DNA of 12,048 bases from Desulfobacteraceae bacterium. GTDB lineage: Bacteria; Desulfobacterota; Desulfobacteria; Desulfobacterales; Desulfosalsimonadaceae. The DNA is taken from positions 1-12,048 of the forward strand of contig PUOB01000382.1 of NCBI GenBank assembly GCA_003551985.1, in the 5' to 3' direction. The notes below the pieces were generated by a model that saw only the letters and a program-made list of their open reading frames with translations, was not told the DNA's origin and did no database searches. Positions 5,666 to 12,048 of the stretch are shown one piece after another. A program made the position numbers and the translations under genes. The stretch's first letter is position 1. The number at the start of each line of letters is the position of its first letter.

Positions 5666-8600
5666 CTATACTTTCCGCTGTCCCACCTGGACCAGCGCAC
5701 CCGCGATGGGCAGATGCACAAGCAGTGCGAGCGGTTTTGCGCCGGTCGCCTTTTCCAGGCAGTGCGCGTAGACGTTTAACTGGGGCACAAAATCCACGCA
5801 GTGGTGCCTGATTTTGTCGAAACCACCCTGGTATGACTTGTGGTCGACAATAACGCATCCTGCCGGTGTTTGCCACATCAGGTCGATCCATCCTGAAGCG
5901 CTTTGGCCGCCCAGCCGGAGGTGAATCGGGTGTTCCCGCAGGGGTGTGCCTTGTCCGTAATGGTCAGCAAGGTGCTTGTACAGGCGGTCACTTGCTGAAA
6001 CCAGGTCTTTCGGGTCAATGCCGGAGACCTGCCATCTCTGGCATATCTCACGCGCCATGGACAGACGGTCTTGTTCAGGATAGCCGGTGTCATCCCATGC
6101 AAAATAGGTGTGCAGGGCTTCGCCAAGGTCATTGACATCCGGGACGCCGGATATGGGTATGCGTGGGCCTAAGCGAAGAGGTTCTTGGACCAGTATTTCG
6201 TCATTTTCATGCGTTGCCGCCATGCTCGGGCGAAAACGGGCCGGCAAAAAGGCCGGCAGCGGGTGAGGCAGGGGCTGGCTGCCATAACATTCTTCCTGAT
6301 GGTCTGCGACGGGATCGGTTTGGGGGGCCGGCTTTTTAAACGTTGCCGGAAATGGTTTGCCCAGGCATGTAAGGGATTCATTTTCGCCTTTGGTGATCTC
6401 GATGACCGGGTTCTGGTTTTCGTCTTTGAGCATGTCCAACCAGTCCTGCCCCTTGTTATCCCGGACGGCCAGGCACATGTAATCCCGGGCCCGGGTCATG
6501 CCCACATACATGAGCCGCGTTTCCTCGGACCAGAAAGCCGCCTCTGCCTGGGCCATTTCCGGGGTGGCGGCCACGCGTTGATCAAGGCCAACGTCCTTTT
6601 GCTGAGATCCGTAAGGCCAGGGCCAGAACCGGATCCAGCGTCCCTCAAGGGGGTTGGATGGGTCAAAGCCGCTCTCCCGGGGGATCACGCGGATGTCAAA
6701 GGGAGATACGGCTTTGGTCCATTCCAGTTCGCAAAGAACGACCAGGGGCCATTCCAGCCCCTTGGCCTTGTGATAGGTGAGCACGTTCACCGCGTGCTCA
6801 TCCGCGCCTTCACCCTGGAGGTCGAGTCTGCTGCCGGCCACTTCCTGGACCAGGTAGGTGACAAGGCCGGCGGCCGTGGCGGCGTTTCGCCGGGAAAGGC
6901 AGATCTGCTCGTAATTCCGGGCAAGGCCCCGCAGTGCATCCAGGTTGGCAAGCCTGGCCTCGGCGCGGCCCCAGCGGCAGGCGATGGTGTCTGCGCCAGC
7001 GGTGGTGATGCCCAGGTCCATGGTTTCGCCGGGGGTGAGGTCGATGAGCATGGGGCGGCCGGCATCCAGAGCGGCAAGCAGGGGGTGTTCTTTCAGAAAG
7101 ACGCCTTCCGTATCGGTGAGCCATTGCATGAGCCAGTCCGGCTCGTTGCCCAGGTGAAGCAGTTCGGCTGCGGCAAGGGTGTCTTTGGGGTCCACGAGGT
7201 ATCTGAGCGCGGCCATGGCAAACACAGCCTCCGGGGTGGACAGGAGCCCTTGGCGCCGGGTGGCGGCGCGAATGCCGATTTTTTCCAGGGCATCGGCAAT
7301 TTTAAGGCAAACCGCGTTTCTGCGGCACAATATGGTGATATCCGCACCGCGCAGGGGGCGAAGCGCTCCTGTTACAGCGTCTGCCACGGGATAGGCATCA
7401 GGCTCGCAGAGAAGGGACGAGACCCCGGCGGCAATGCAGGCATAATATTCAGGCAGTTTTCTGCAGTCAATCTTCCAGATTTCAAGCGGGTCGGGCTGCC
7501 CGGGGTATTCCTGTTTGTTGGGGGAGAGGCGCACCCGCTCTTCGGGTATGCCTGCAGCGCCAAAAACCGGCGTAAAAACGGCATTGGTGAATGCCAGAAG
7601 GCCTGGCCGGGAGCGCCAATTGCCGGACAGAACGCCCGGTGCACGGTCCTGTAAAAGGGATTCAATGGCCGTATCCATGAGCAGCGGGTCCGTGCCCCGA
7701 AAGCCGTAAATGGCCTGCTTCTGGTCGCCGATCCAGACGGATCGGTCCACGCAGCTGGCCAGCCGGAGAAACACGGCCAGCTCGATCGGGCTGGTGTCCT
7801 GGAATTCATCCACAAAGACGATGTCGAGAAATTCGGTCAGACGTTCACGCACATCATCGCGCCAAAGGGTTGAATAAGTGAGAAATTCCTGGTCCACGTA
7901 ATCGATGAGGCCTTCACGGCGCTTGTAGTCGGCAAAGGCGGTCATGGCTGCGGCGGCGCAGTCGAACATCTTGCGGATGAACTGCTCCAGGTCCCGGCAA
8001 AGGCTGGGGTGCGCCGGGTGCACGCTTGCCGCCTGGTTAACCGGAGCAACCGTTTCCCGGCTTGCCTTGGCCGGGGTGAGCTTGGAGAGCCGCGCCCAGT
8101 CCTGCCAGGTGAGCCGGCCGCCCCCGCGTATCGTTGCCTGGGCGGCGGCCAGGACATCAATGGCGTCTTGGGTTTTTTTGGTCCCGTCCCCACCGGATTT
8201 GAGCGCTGCCAAGGCGCGTTTCACGGCCTGGTGCAGTTGTTGGTCGAGCGGGTCGGCCTGGTCGGGAGGGAGCGGCTCGGGGAGCACTTTTTTTAGCCCC
8301 TGCCAGGACTTTTCCGCACAGTGGGTCATTGCGGCGGAATCGATGGCGTTGGCCCGGGCCTGGGCAATGAGCTTTCGCACGTCGTCAGCCCAGTTGGACT
8401 GCCCCAGCCGGTGCGCAAGGGGTTCGAGCAGTGGGGCATACTGGTCCAGGACCGGGTCTGCGGCGATTTTGAAAACATTGGCTTCCTCGGTTTCCGGTAT
8501 GATTTCCTGGGTGGGGCTCAAGCCGGCTTCAAAGGCGAAATCCCTCAAGAGCCGCCCGCACACCGAGTTGACCGTGCCGACATAACCGTCCAAGACGCCA

Positions 8601-8803
8601 TGGGCCGCTTCCTGGAGATTTTTTTCCAGGAGATTGAGGCGTACCCGGGCGATGAGCTCCGAAGCCGCCTTGCGGGTGAATGTGGTAGCCAGGATCCCTT
8701 CGGGACGTATGCCGTTCTCGATGGCCTTTTCAAGCTCTTCGGTGAGACGGGTGGTCTTGCCCGAACCCGCGCTTGCAGAGATGATTTCAATGCCGGCCAT
8801 CAT
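5666..8803 (-). CDS. AddA-like UvrD helicase-nuclease
   Basis: A 1045-residue protein. SF1 motifs are complete: Walker A SASAGSGKTT (9-18), TTFTRKAASEL (40-50), Walker B VFVDEFQD (329-336), GDQKQAIYGFRG (359-370), NWRSRP (395-400), LTYHKAKGLEWP (675-686) and YVGMTRARD (766-774). The C-terminal nuclease of RecB/AddA type shows GEALH (H898), GWIDLM (D974), VIVDHKSY (D987, K989) and QLNVYA (Q1008, Y1012). It should unwind and degrade double-stranded DNA ends with the AddB-like partner. B. subtilis AddA is about 1230 residues, so this is shorter. The start at 8803 overlaps the stop of the upstream gene (ATGA) and has AGGAGGAGGG just before it; a longer frame from 8857 lies inside the upstream gene. 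Its 3' end faces the ATPase gene across 82 bp with no convincing terminator. It could be a housekeeping addA, but its neighbours and divergence suggest an accessory copy. Confidence 0.87.
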   Translation of the reverse strand: MMAGIEIISASAGSGKTTRLTEELEKAIENGIRPEGILATTFTRKAASELIARVRLNLLEKNLQEAAHGVLDGYVGTVNSVCGRLLRDFAFEAGLSPTQEIIPETEEANVFKIAADPVLDQYAPLLEPLAHRLGQSNWADDVRKLIAQARANAIDSAAMTHCAEKSWQGLKKVLPEPLPPDQADPLDQQLHQAVKRALAALKSGGDGTKKTQDAIDVLAAAQATIRGGGRLTWQDWARLSKLTPAKASRETVAPVNQAASVHPAHPSLCRDLEQFIRKMFDCAAAAMTAFADYKRREGLIDYVDQEFLTYSTLWRDDVRERLTEFLDIVFVDEFQDTSPIELAVFLRLASCVDRSVWIGDQKQAIYGFRGTDPLLMDTAIESLLQDRAPGVLSGNWRSRPGLLAFTNAVFTPVFGAAGIPEERVRLSPNKQEYPGQPDPLEIWKIDCRKLPEYYACIAAGVSSLLCEPDAYPVADAVTGALRPLRGADITILCRRNAVCLKIADALEKIGIRAATRRQGLLSTPEAVFAMAALRYLVDPKDTLAAAELLHLGNEPDWLMQWLTDTEGVFLKEHPLLAALDAGRPMLIDLTPGETMDLGITTAGADTIACRWGRAEARLANLDALRGLARNYEQICLSRRNAATAAGLVTYLVQEVAGSRLDLQGEGADEHAVNVLTYHKAKGLEWPLVVLCELEWTKAVSPFDIRVIPRESGFDPSNPLEGRWIRFWPWPYGSQQKDVGLDQRVAATPEMAQAEAAFWSEETRLMYVGMTRARDYMCLAVRDNKGQDWLDMLKDENQNPVIEITKGENESLTCLGKPFPATFKKPAPQTDPVADHQEECYGSQPLPHPLPAFLPARFRPSMAATHENDEILVQEPLRLGPRIPISGVPDVNDLGEALHTYFAWDDTGYPEQDRLSMAREICQRWQVSGIDPKDLVSASDRLYKHLADHYGQGTPLREHPIHLRLGGQSASGWIDLMWQTPAGCVIVDHKSYQGGFDKIRHHCVDFVPQLNVYAHCLEKATGAKPLALLVHLPIAGALVQVGQRKV

Positions 8804-11538
8804 ATGCCCTCCTCCTGGTGAACCCCGCAAAGCATACCGTATTCGCAGAAACGGCAAGTCTTGGCATTGCCGTCAGCATCCGCTTCCGCCCCAGGCGCCT
8901 TGGCAACACCGCTTTGAAGCGCCTTCATATTGTCTGTGCTGGTTGCCACAATGTTGTCCCAGACAGCCGTCAATGACGGCCCGGCTGTTGCCGCCTGGCC
9001 TGGGAAGCAAGACACGTCCAGGGCCAGAAGCTCCTTCTGGGCGAGCATATAATAGCCGGCGGAAGGTGAGGGTGACTCATCGGCGCCCAGCAGCCAGGCA
9101 TAGGTGGCCAGCTGGACGGCATCCCCGTTTCGTATTTCCTCGCGCCTGTACTTGCTGGTCATCGCCCACTTCAAGTCCATGACGACGGTGGCGCCGGCAG
9201 GGTCTTTTACAAGCAGGTCGAGGATGCCGTTGACCCGGACGCCCATCCGGCTGTTCACCCGGCTGAAGGGTTTTTCCGTGCCGTCCACCGACAGGGCGCT
9301 GTCCTGGAGAAGCCGGACCAGCGCTGACGCCGCTTCGGCAATGTTTTCGCGATATCGCTGCCGCTCAACGGCCCGGCCCGGCTGCAGCCATTCTGCGGCA
9401 ATCTGCGGGAGCAGGTGTTCATATATGGCCGCGGCCTTTTCCCTGGCCTCTAAAGGCGTCAAGGGGCCGGATGCGTTGAGAAGCCTTTCCACCACGGCAT
9501 GGGCCAGGATGCCGGCCAGCCGGAGGTCCTGGGGAAGGGACAGCAAGGCCCCTTTCCTGATCCTGGCGTGGTAGGTCAACACCCAGGCCAGGGGGCAGTT
9601 GACCAGCTTTTCAAGGCTCGATGCGGATTCTGCATCACGGAAGCAAACCGCGTTGGACGGGATTGCCCACTCCCATGCGGCTGCGGGCAGTTGCAGGGGC
9701 GCCTTTTCGACCCGTTTTACGACCCTGGCGTCGGGGGCGGCGCCGAAGGGCAGTTCGGGGCGGCTGCGCAGGGCCCCGGCATCCAGAATGACCCGCTGTT
9801 CATCCGCAGCACTATGCAATACCGCCTGCCTGATTTCTTCCCAAAGGGGGTGCGGGCTTGCCGGCTCGGCTGCTTCGGTTCGGTAGGTGACAAGCATGAG
9901 GCGATTTTTGGCCATCATCACCGGGCGCTGCCAGAGAATGGCTTCCCGGCGGCGCTTTTCCCTCGGTTCTTCCATGCGGACGCCGGCGGCGGCAAGCGCT
10001 TTTTGTTCGGAGCGGGTCCAGATGTGGGGTGTGTGGCGGCCGGGAGAATCGACAAAACCCCACCAGATAACGGTGTCGGCAGGGCCCCGGACCTGGCCCG
10101 GCGTTTTCACGGTGTGCCAGGTGGCGGCCTCGGCCCCGGATCCCGGGGCGGCGCCGGAAAACTGAAACACCTCGTCGACCATGCGGTTCAACTGCGCCCG
10201 GGTGATCCGCTCCAGGTTCGACGCTTTGACCGCTGCTTCCAGTTCCATGGCCTGCTCCATTGCCTGGAGCAGCAAAGGGTCGCCCTCGTGACCGCCCTTT
10301 ACCGTGACCAGGCGGGCCACCCTGGCGCATATCTTCAGAGCGGCCTGGGCGGGCATGCCCTCGTCCGGGTCGAAGCGTTCCAGTCCCAGCCAGAAGTCCA
10401 GGTTTTCCTCGAAGGCCTTTCGTTTTTTGGCTGCCCTCTGGGGTGAAAGCGCCTCTTTTTCAAGCCGCTCCTGTTCATGGGCAACCGCTTGGGCGCGGGC
10501 CTCGTGCCAGGACGTGCCACCGATACCGGGGCGGTCTTTGAGGGCTTGCACAAAATACCACCCTGCCCGCCTGGGTACCGGGGAATACGGCAGGGTCAGG
10601 ATCTCGAGAAGGAGGTGCGGGTTGACGGGTCTCCAGGCATTTTCTATGGCCAGCAGCAGGACCTGCAGTGCCGCCCGCCAGCGGGAGCGGGAATCCGTGC
10701 CGAGGCGCGGCAGGCCCATACGGTGCAAGGATTCATCCAAAAGGCGGCTGCCCATGGACTTGACCAGGACCACCCCGCTGTTGGACGCCTTGTCTGCGGC
10801 CAGCCACTCGGCCAGTGCCTCGGCGGCATCCGCCTCGGTCTGCCCCACCACAAGCATGAGGCTGCCGTCGCCGGCAATCGACTGGCCGGATTTGCGGGCA
10901 TTGCCGAGACACCCCTGGAGCCGGCCTAAATCGCCGGCAGCCCGCACGGCCTGGGCGCCGGAAAATACGCATTCGGCAAAGGTGCAGTCGATCCTGGCTG
11001 CGGCCATGGAGAAAAAGAGGTTTTGCCACGGCCAGGGCCAGTATTTTTCCGGCTCGGATATGAACACGCGGTCAATGCCGGTTCCGGGGGATTCCTGGAG
11101 GCTTTTGCACACGGCCCGGAGCCGTTCTCCAAGGCCGGGCGACAGCCGGTTTGCCGCTTCGGCCTCCACGGCCGCCAAATCGGCAAGGCGACGGGGGGCG
11201 TCAGCGGGAATTGTTTTGTCCCAGCCGGACATGACCAGCTTATCCCGCCATGTCAAAAGTTCCCTGGCCGTTGACCAGGCGTCTGCGGCAAATGACAGAG
11301 AATAGAACCGGCGCCCGTCATCTGCCGCCCTGAGGCTGTCCAGGTACTGGCCAACCCGCACGGCCGGGCGCATTTTCGGCCCTTTCAGGCCCAGGCGGGT
11401 CTCCAGCACGGAAAGGAGGCCCGTGGGGCCGAGCACGGCTTTGCCCGAAACAGCATCCTGTGCTTGCAGGGCGTCTATACTTGACAACGCATCCGGGTAT
11501 GCGCCGGTATCAAAGTCATAGCCGAGTATGATATCCAT
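8800..11538 (-). CDS. AddB-like PD-(D/E)XK nuclease with FeS-cluster cysteines
   Basis: A 912-residue protein. The C-terminal nuclease has NCPLAWVL (C648), GILAHAVVERL (H680), VNGILDLL (D774), VVMDLKW (D788, K790) and QLATYAWLL (Q809, Y813), then CRFCEYGMLC (C895, C898, C904). The spacing C-x2-C-x5-C and the distant upstream cysteine match the AddB/Cas4-like iron-sulfur nuclease. The N terminus (IILGYDFDTGAYPDAL) lacks a Walker A, so this half is probably a scaffold or DNA-scanning subunit and the AddA-like partner supplies the motor. B. subtilis AddB is about 1166 residues, so it is also short. GGAGG lies six bases before the ATG. It overlaps the AddA-like gene by 4 bp, implying coupled translation and a complex. 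The 102-residue gene ends 48 bp upstream. Confidence 0.83.
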   Translation of the reverse strand: MDIILGYDFDTGAYPDALSSIDALQAQDAVSGKAVLGPTGLLSVLETRLGLKGPKMRPAVRVGQYLDSLRAADDGRRFYSLSFAADAWSTARELLTWRDKLVMSGWDKTIPADAPRRLADLAAVEAEAANRLSPGLGERLRAVCKSLQESPGTGIDRVFISEPEKYWPWPWQNLFFSMAAARIDCTFAECVFSGAQAVRAAGDLGRLQGCLGNARKSGQSIAGDGSLMLVVGQTEADAAEALAEWLAADKASNSGVVLVKSMGSRLLDESLHRMGLPRLGTDSRSRWRAALQVLLLAIENAWRPVNPHLLLEILTLPYSPVPRRAGWYFVQALKDRPGIGGTSWHEARAQAVAHEQERLEKEALSPQRAAKKRKAFEENLDFWLGLERFDPDEGMPAQAALKICARVARLVTVKGGHEGDPLLLQAMEQAMELEAAVKASNLERITRAQLNRMVDEVFQFSGAAPGSGAEAATWHTVKTPGQVRGPADTVIWWGFVDSPGRHTPHIWTRSEQKALAAAGVRMEEPREKRRREAILWQRPVMMAKNRLMLVTYRTEAAEPASPHPLWEEIRQAVLHSAADEQRVILDAGALRSRPELPFGAAPDARVVKRVEKAPLQLPAAAWEWAIPSNAVCFRDAESASSLEKLVNCPLAWVLTYHARIRKGALLSLPQDLRLAGILAHAVVERLLNASGPLTPLEAREKAAAIYEHLLPQIAAEWLQPGRAVERQRYRENIAEAASALVRLLQDSALSVDGTEKPFSRVNSRMGVRVNGILDLLVKDPAGATVVMDLKWAMTSKYRREEIRNGDAVQLATYAWLLGADESPSPSAGYYMLAQKELLALDVSCFPGQAATAGPSLTAVWDNIVATSTDNMKALQSGVAKAPGAEADADGNAKTCRFCEYGMLCGVHQEEGI
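8807..8816 (-). promoter_or_regulatory. Shine-Dalgarno that fixes the AddA-like start
   Basis: AGGAGGAGGG ends three bases before the ATG at 8803, inside the last codons of the AddB-like gene. It supports reinitiation at the ATGA overlap and argues against the 18-residue longer version. Confidence 0.7.
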
Positions 11539-11550
11539 TCGAGCCTCCAG

Positions 11551-11576
11551 GTCGGGAGTTCGGGTCGGGACTTCGG
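11551..11576. repeat. Tandem 13-bp repeat, two copies, between the 102-residue gene and the AddB-like gene
   Basis: GTCGGGAGTTCGG (11551-11563) is followed directly by GTCGGGACTTCGG (11564-11576), differing at one position. It fills about half of the 48-bp gap before the AddB-like gene and lies just upstream of its ribosome site. It may be a replication-slippage product or a weak structure tuning translation. Confidence 0.5.
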
Positions 11577-11586
11577 GTCAAACCGA

Positions 11587-11895
11587 TTACAAAACCTCCC
11601 ACTTGCCGGTTGTGGGGTTTTTGTATTTCATGCCAGTGCAGTCTGTTTCTGCCAGTGCCCAGTGGAGCGGGTCAAAAATGCTGCCTTCCTCGGTGCCATG
11701 GAACCATGATTCAGAAATACGGCCCTCGTAGTTTACATTGCCGTTTTCGTCGCAGAGCTTGAAAGCAATGGTTTTATTGCGGGCAAGGTCTTCTTTGATG
11801 TGCCCCTGGCCGACGCCGACATGGCTTTTGATGCCGAGTGCAAACATCGAGAACTTGTGCAAATGATCCTTGGTTATGACCCAACCACCCATCAT
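11587..11895 (-). CDS. Uncharacterised 102-residue protein leading the AddAB-like operon
   Basis: I do not recognise a named family. The protein is cytoplasmic in appearance: no signal peptide or membrane segment. It has a conserved-looking centre AFKLCDENGNVNYEGRI (44-60) and a tail with SWFHGTEEGSIFDPLHWALA (63-82), DCTG (85-88) and GKWEVL (97-102). The compact beta-rich pattern and aromatic content suggest a small folded domain. Two ATGs (11895 and 11892) are possible; GAAG a few bases upstream is a weak Shine-Dalgarno. It is followed 48 bp later by the AddB-like gene on the same strand, so it is probably the first gene of a three-gene operon and may regulate, inhibit or assist the complex. 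This role is inference from position only. Confidence 0.65.
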   Translation of the reverse strand: MMGGWVITKDHLHKFSMFALGIKSHVGVGQGHIKEDLARNKTIAFKLCDENGNVNYEGRISESWFHGTEEGSIFDPLHWALAETDCTGMKYKNPTTGKWEVL

Positions 11896-11976
11896 TTATT
11901 CTTCTTTTTTGGTTACGCGCATCAACATCGACCCAGTTCTTTTGCCATGCCCCCAGGAAAAGACCCTTGTTTATGC

Positions 11977-11988
11977 ATTAGCGCTAAT
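11977..11988. promoter_or_regulatory. 12-bp perfect palindrome upstream of the AddAB-like operon
   Basis: ATTAGCGCTAAT is perfectly self-complementary and lies 81 bp upstream of the 102-residue gene, just downstream (for minus-strand transcription) of an A+T-rich promoter-like stretch. It is a candidate operator. No regulator gene is seen next to it inside the window. Confidence 0.4.
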
Positions 11989-12007
11989 TTCCGAATGCGA
12001 TAAAAAT

Positions 12008-12048
12008 ATTATAGAATATTAATAACTTGTTTGATAGTATACGGTCAA
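12008..12048 (-). promoter_or_regulatory. A+T-rich promoter-like region of the AddAB-like operon
   Basis: On the minus strand there is a perfect TATAAT (12008-12013) without a good -35 at the right distance. TTGACC sits at the window edge (12043-12048) with a weak TTATTA 17 bp downstream, and a TATACT follows close to it whose -35 would be outside the window. The region from 11896 to 12048 shows no supportable gene. The exact promoter cannot be chosen from sequence alone. Confidence 0.3.

Noticed and set aside
6185..7654. Long 489-codon open frame on the plus strand
   Set aside because: It is antisense to the AddA-like gene, whose motifs run through the whole stretch. The product is low-complexity (G, A, R, P-rich), as expected from high G+C shadow frames.
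8804..8857. Longer N terminus for the AddA-like protein
   Set aside because: The extra 18 residues lie inside the AddB-like gene. The ATG at 8803 has a strong ribosome site and an ATGA overlap, and the family begins just before the Walker A motif.
9499..11305. Two long plus-strand frames (315 and 333 codons) opposite the AddB-like gene
   Set aside because: They mirror a well-supported minus-strand gene and encode no recognisable motif.
1..12048. CRISPR array, tRNA, rRNA, transposase or integrase
   Set aside because: No regularly spaced repeats, tRNA-like cloverleaf, rRNA sequence or recombinase motif was seen on either strand.

Overview
The window reads as a bacterial accessory (defence and mobile-gene) island dominated by DNA-processing enzymes. 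The large genes are G+C-rich and the control regions are A+T-rich. The mix of genes (AAA/DUF4143 ATPase, HigBA-type toxin-antitoxin pair, DUF4160 remnant, AddAB-like helicase-nuclease) would fit a Desulfobacterota-like proteobacterium, but no rRNA or housekeeping marker is present, so the taxonomic guess is weak.

Left module, minus strand, 1-3461. Reading 5'->3' on the minus strand there are three genes: a PD-(D/E)XK nuclease-like gene that is frameshifted near its 5' end (2972-3461), a 615-residue NERD-domain SF1/UvrD-type helicase (1007-2854), and a nearly complete sulfur-binding-domain plus HNH restriction endonuclease (1-836, cut by the window edge). The last belongs to the enzymes that recognise phosphorothioate-modified DNA. 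It has its own promoter with an 8-bp inverted repeat lying on the -10 element. No dnd or ssp modification genes are visible.

Middle module, mostly plus strand, 3462-5583. A 111-bp divergent control region with two inverted repeats of identical geometry (6-bp arms, 7-nt spacer) precedes a toxin-first RelE/HigB-like plus Xre/HigA-like pair. Then comes a frameshifted and truncated DUF4160 remnant on the minus strand, a triple copy of a 12-bp element (direct, inverted, direct), and an AAA ATPase with a C-terminal DUF4143 region. The toxin and ATPase promoters both predict transcription starting within about two bases of the ATG, so both messages may be nearly leaderless.

Right module, minus strand, 5666-12048. 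A compact operon encodes a 102-residue protein of unknown function, a 912-residue AddB-like nuclease (four FeS-cluster cysteines, no Walker A) and a 1045-residue AddA-like UvrD helicase with a C-terminal nuclease. The last two overlap by 4 bp (ATGA). A 12-bp perfect palindrome and an A+T-rich promoter-like region precede the operon.

The pair in the right module should form an AddAB-type helicase-nuclease acting on DNA ends. The left module combines DNA-cleaving domains with a helicase. Together with the toxin-antitoxin pair and the DUF4143 ATPase this suggests a defence or recombination island. Whether either module is a system not yet described cannot be decided from sequence alone; the candidate points are listed as findings.
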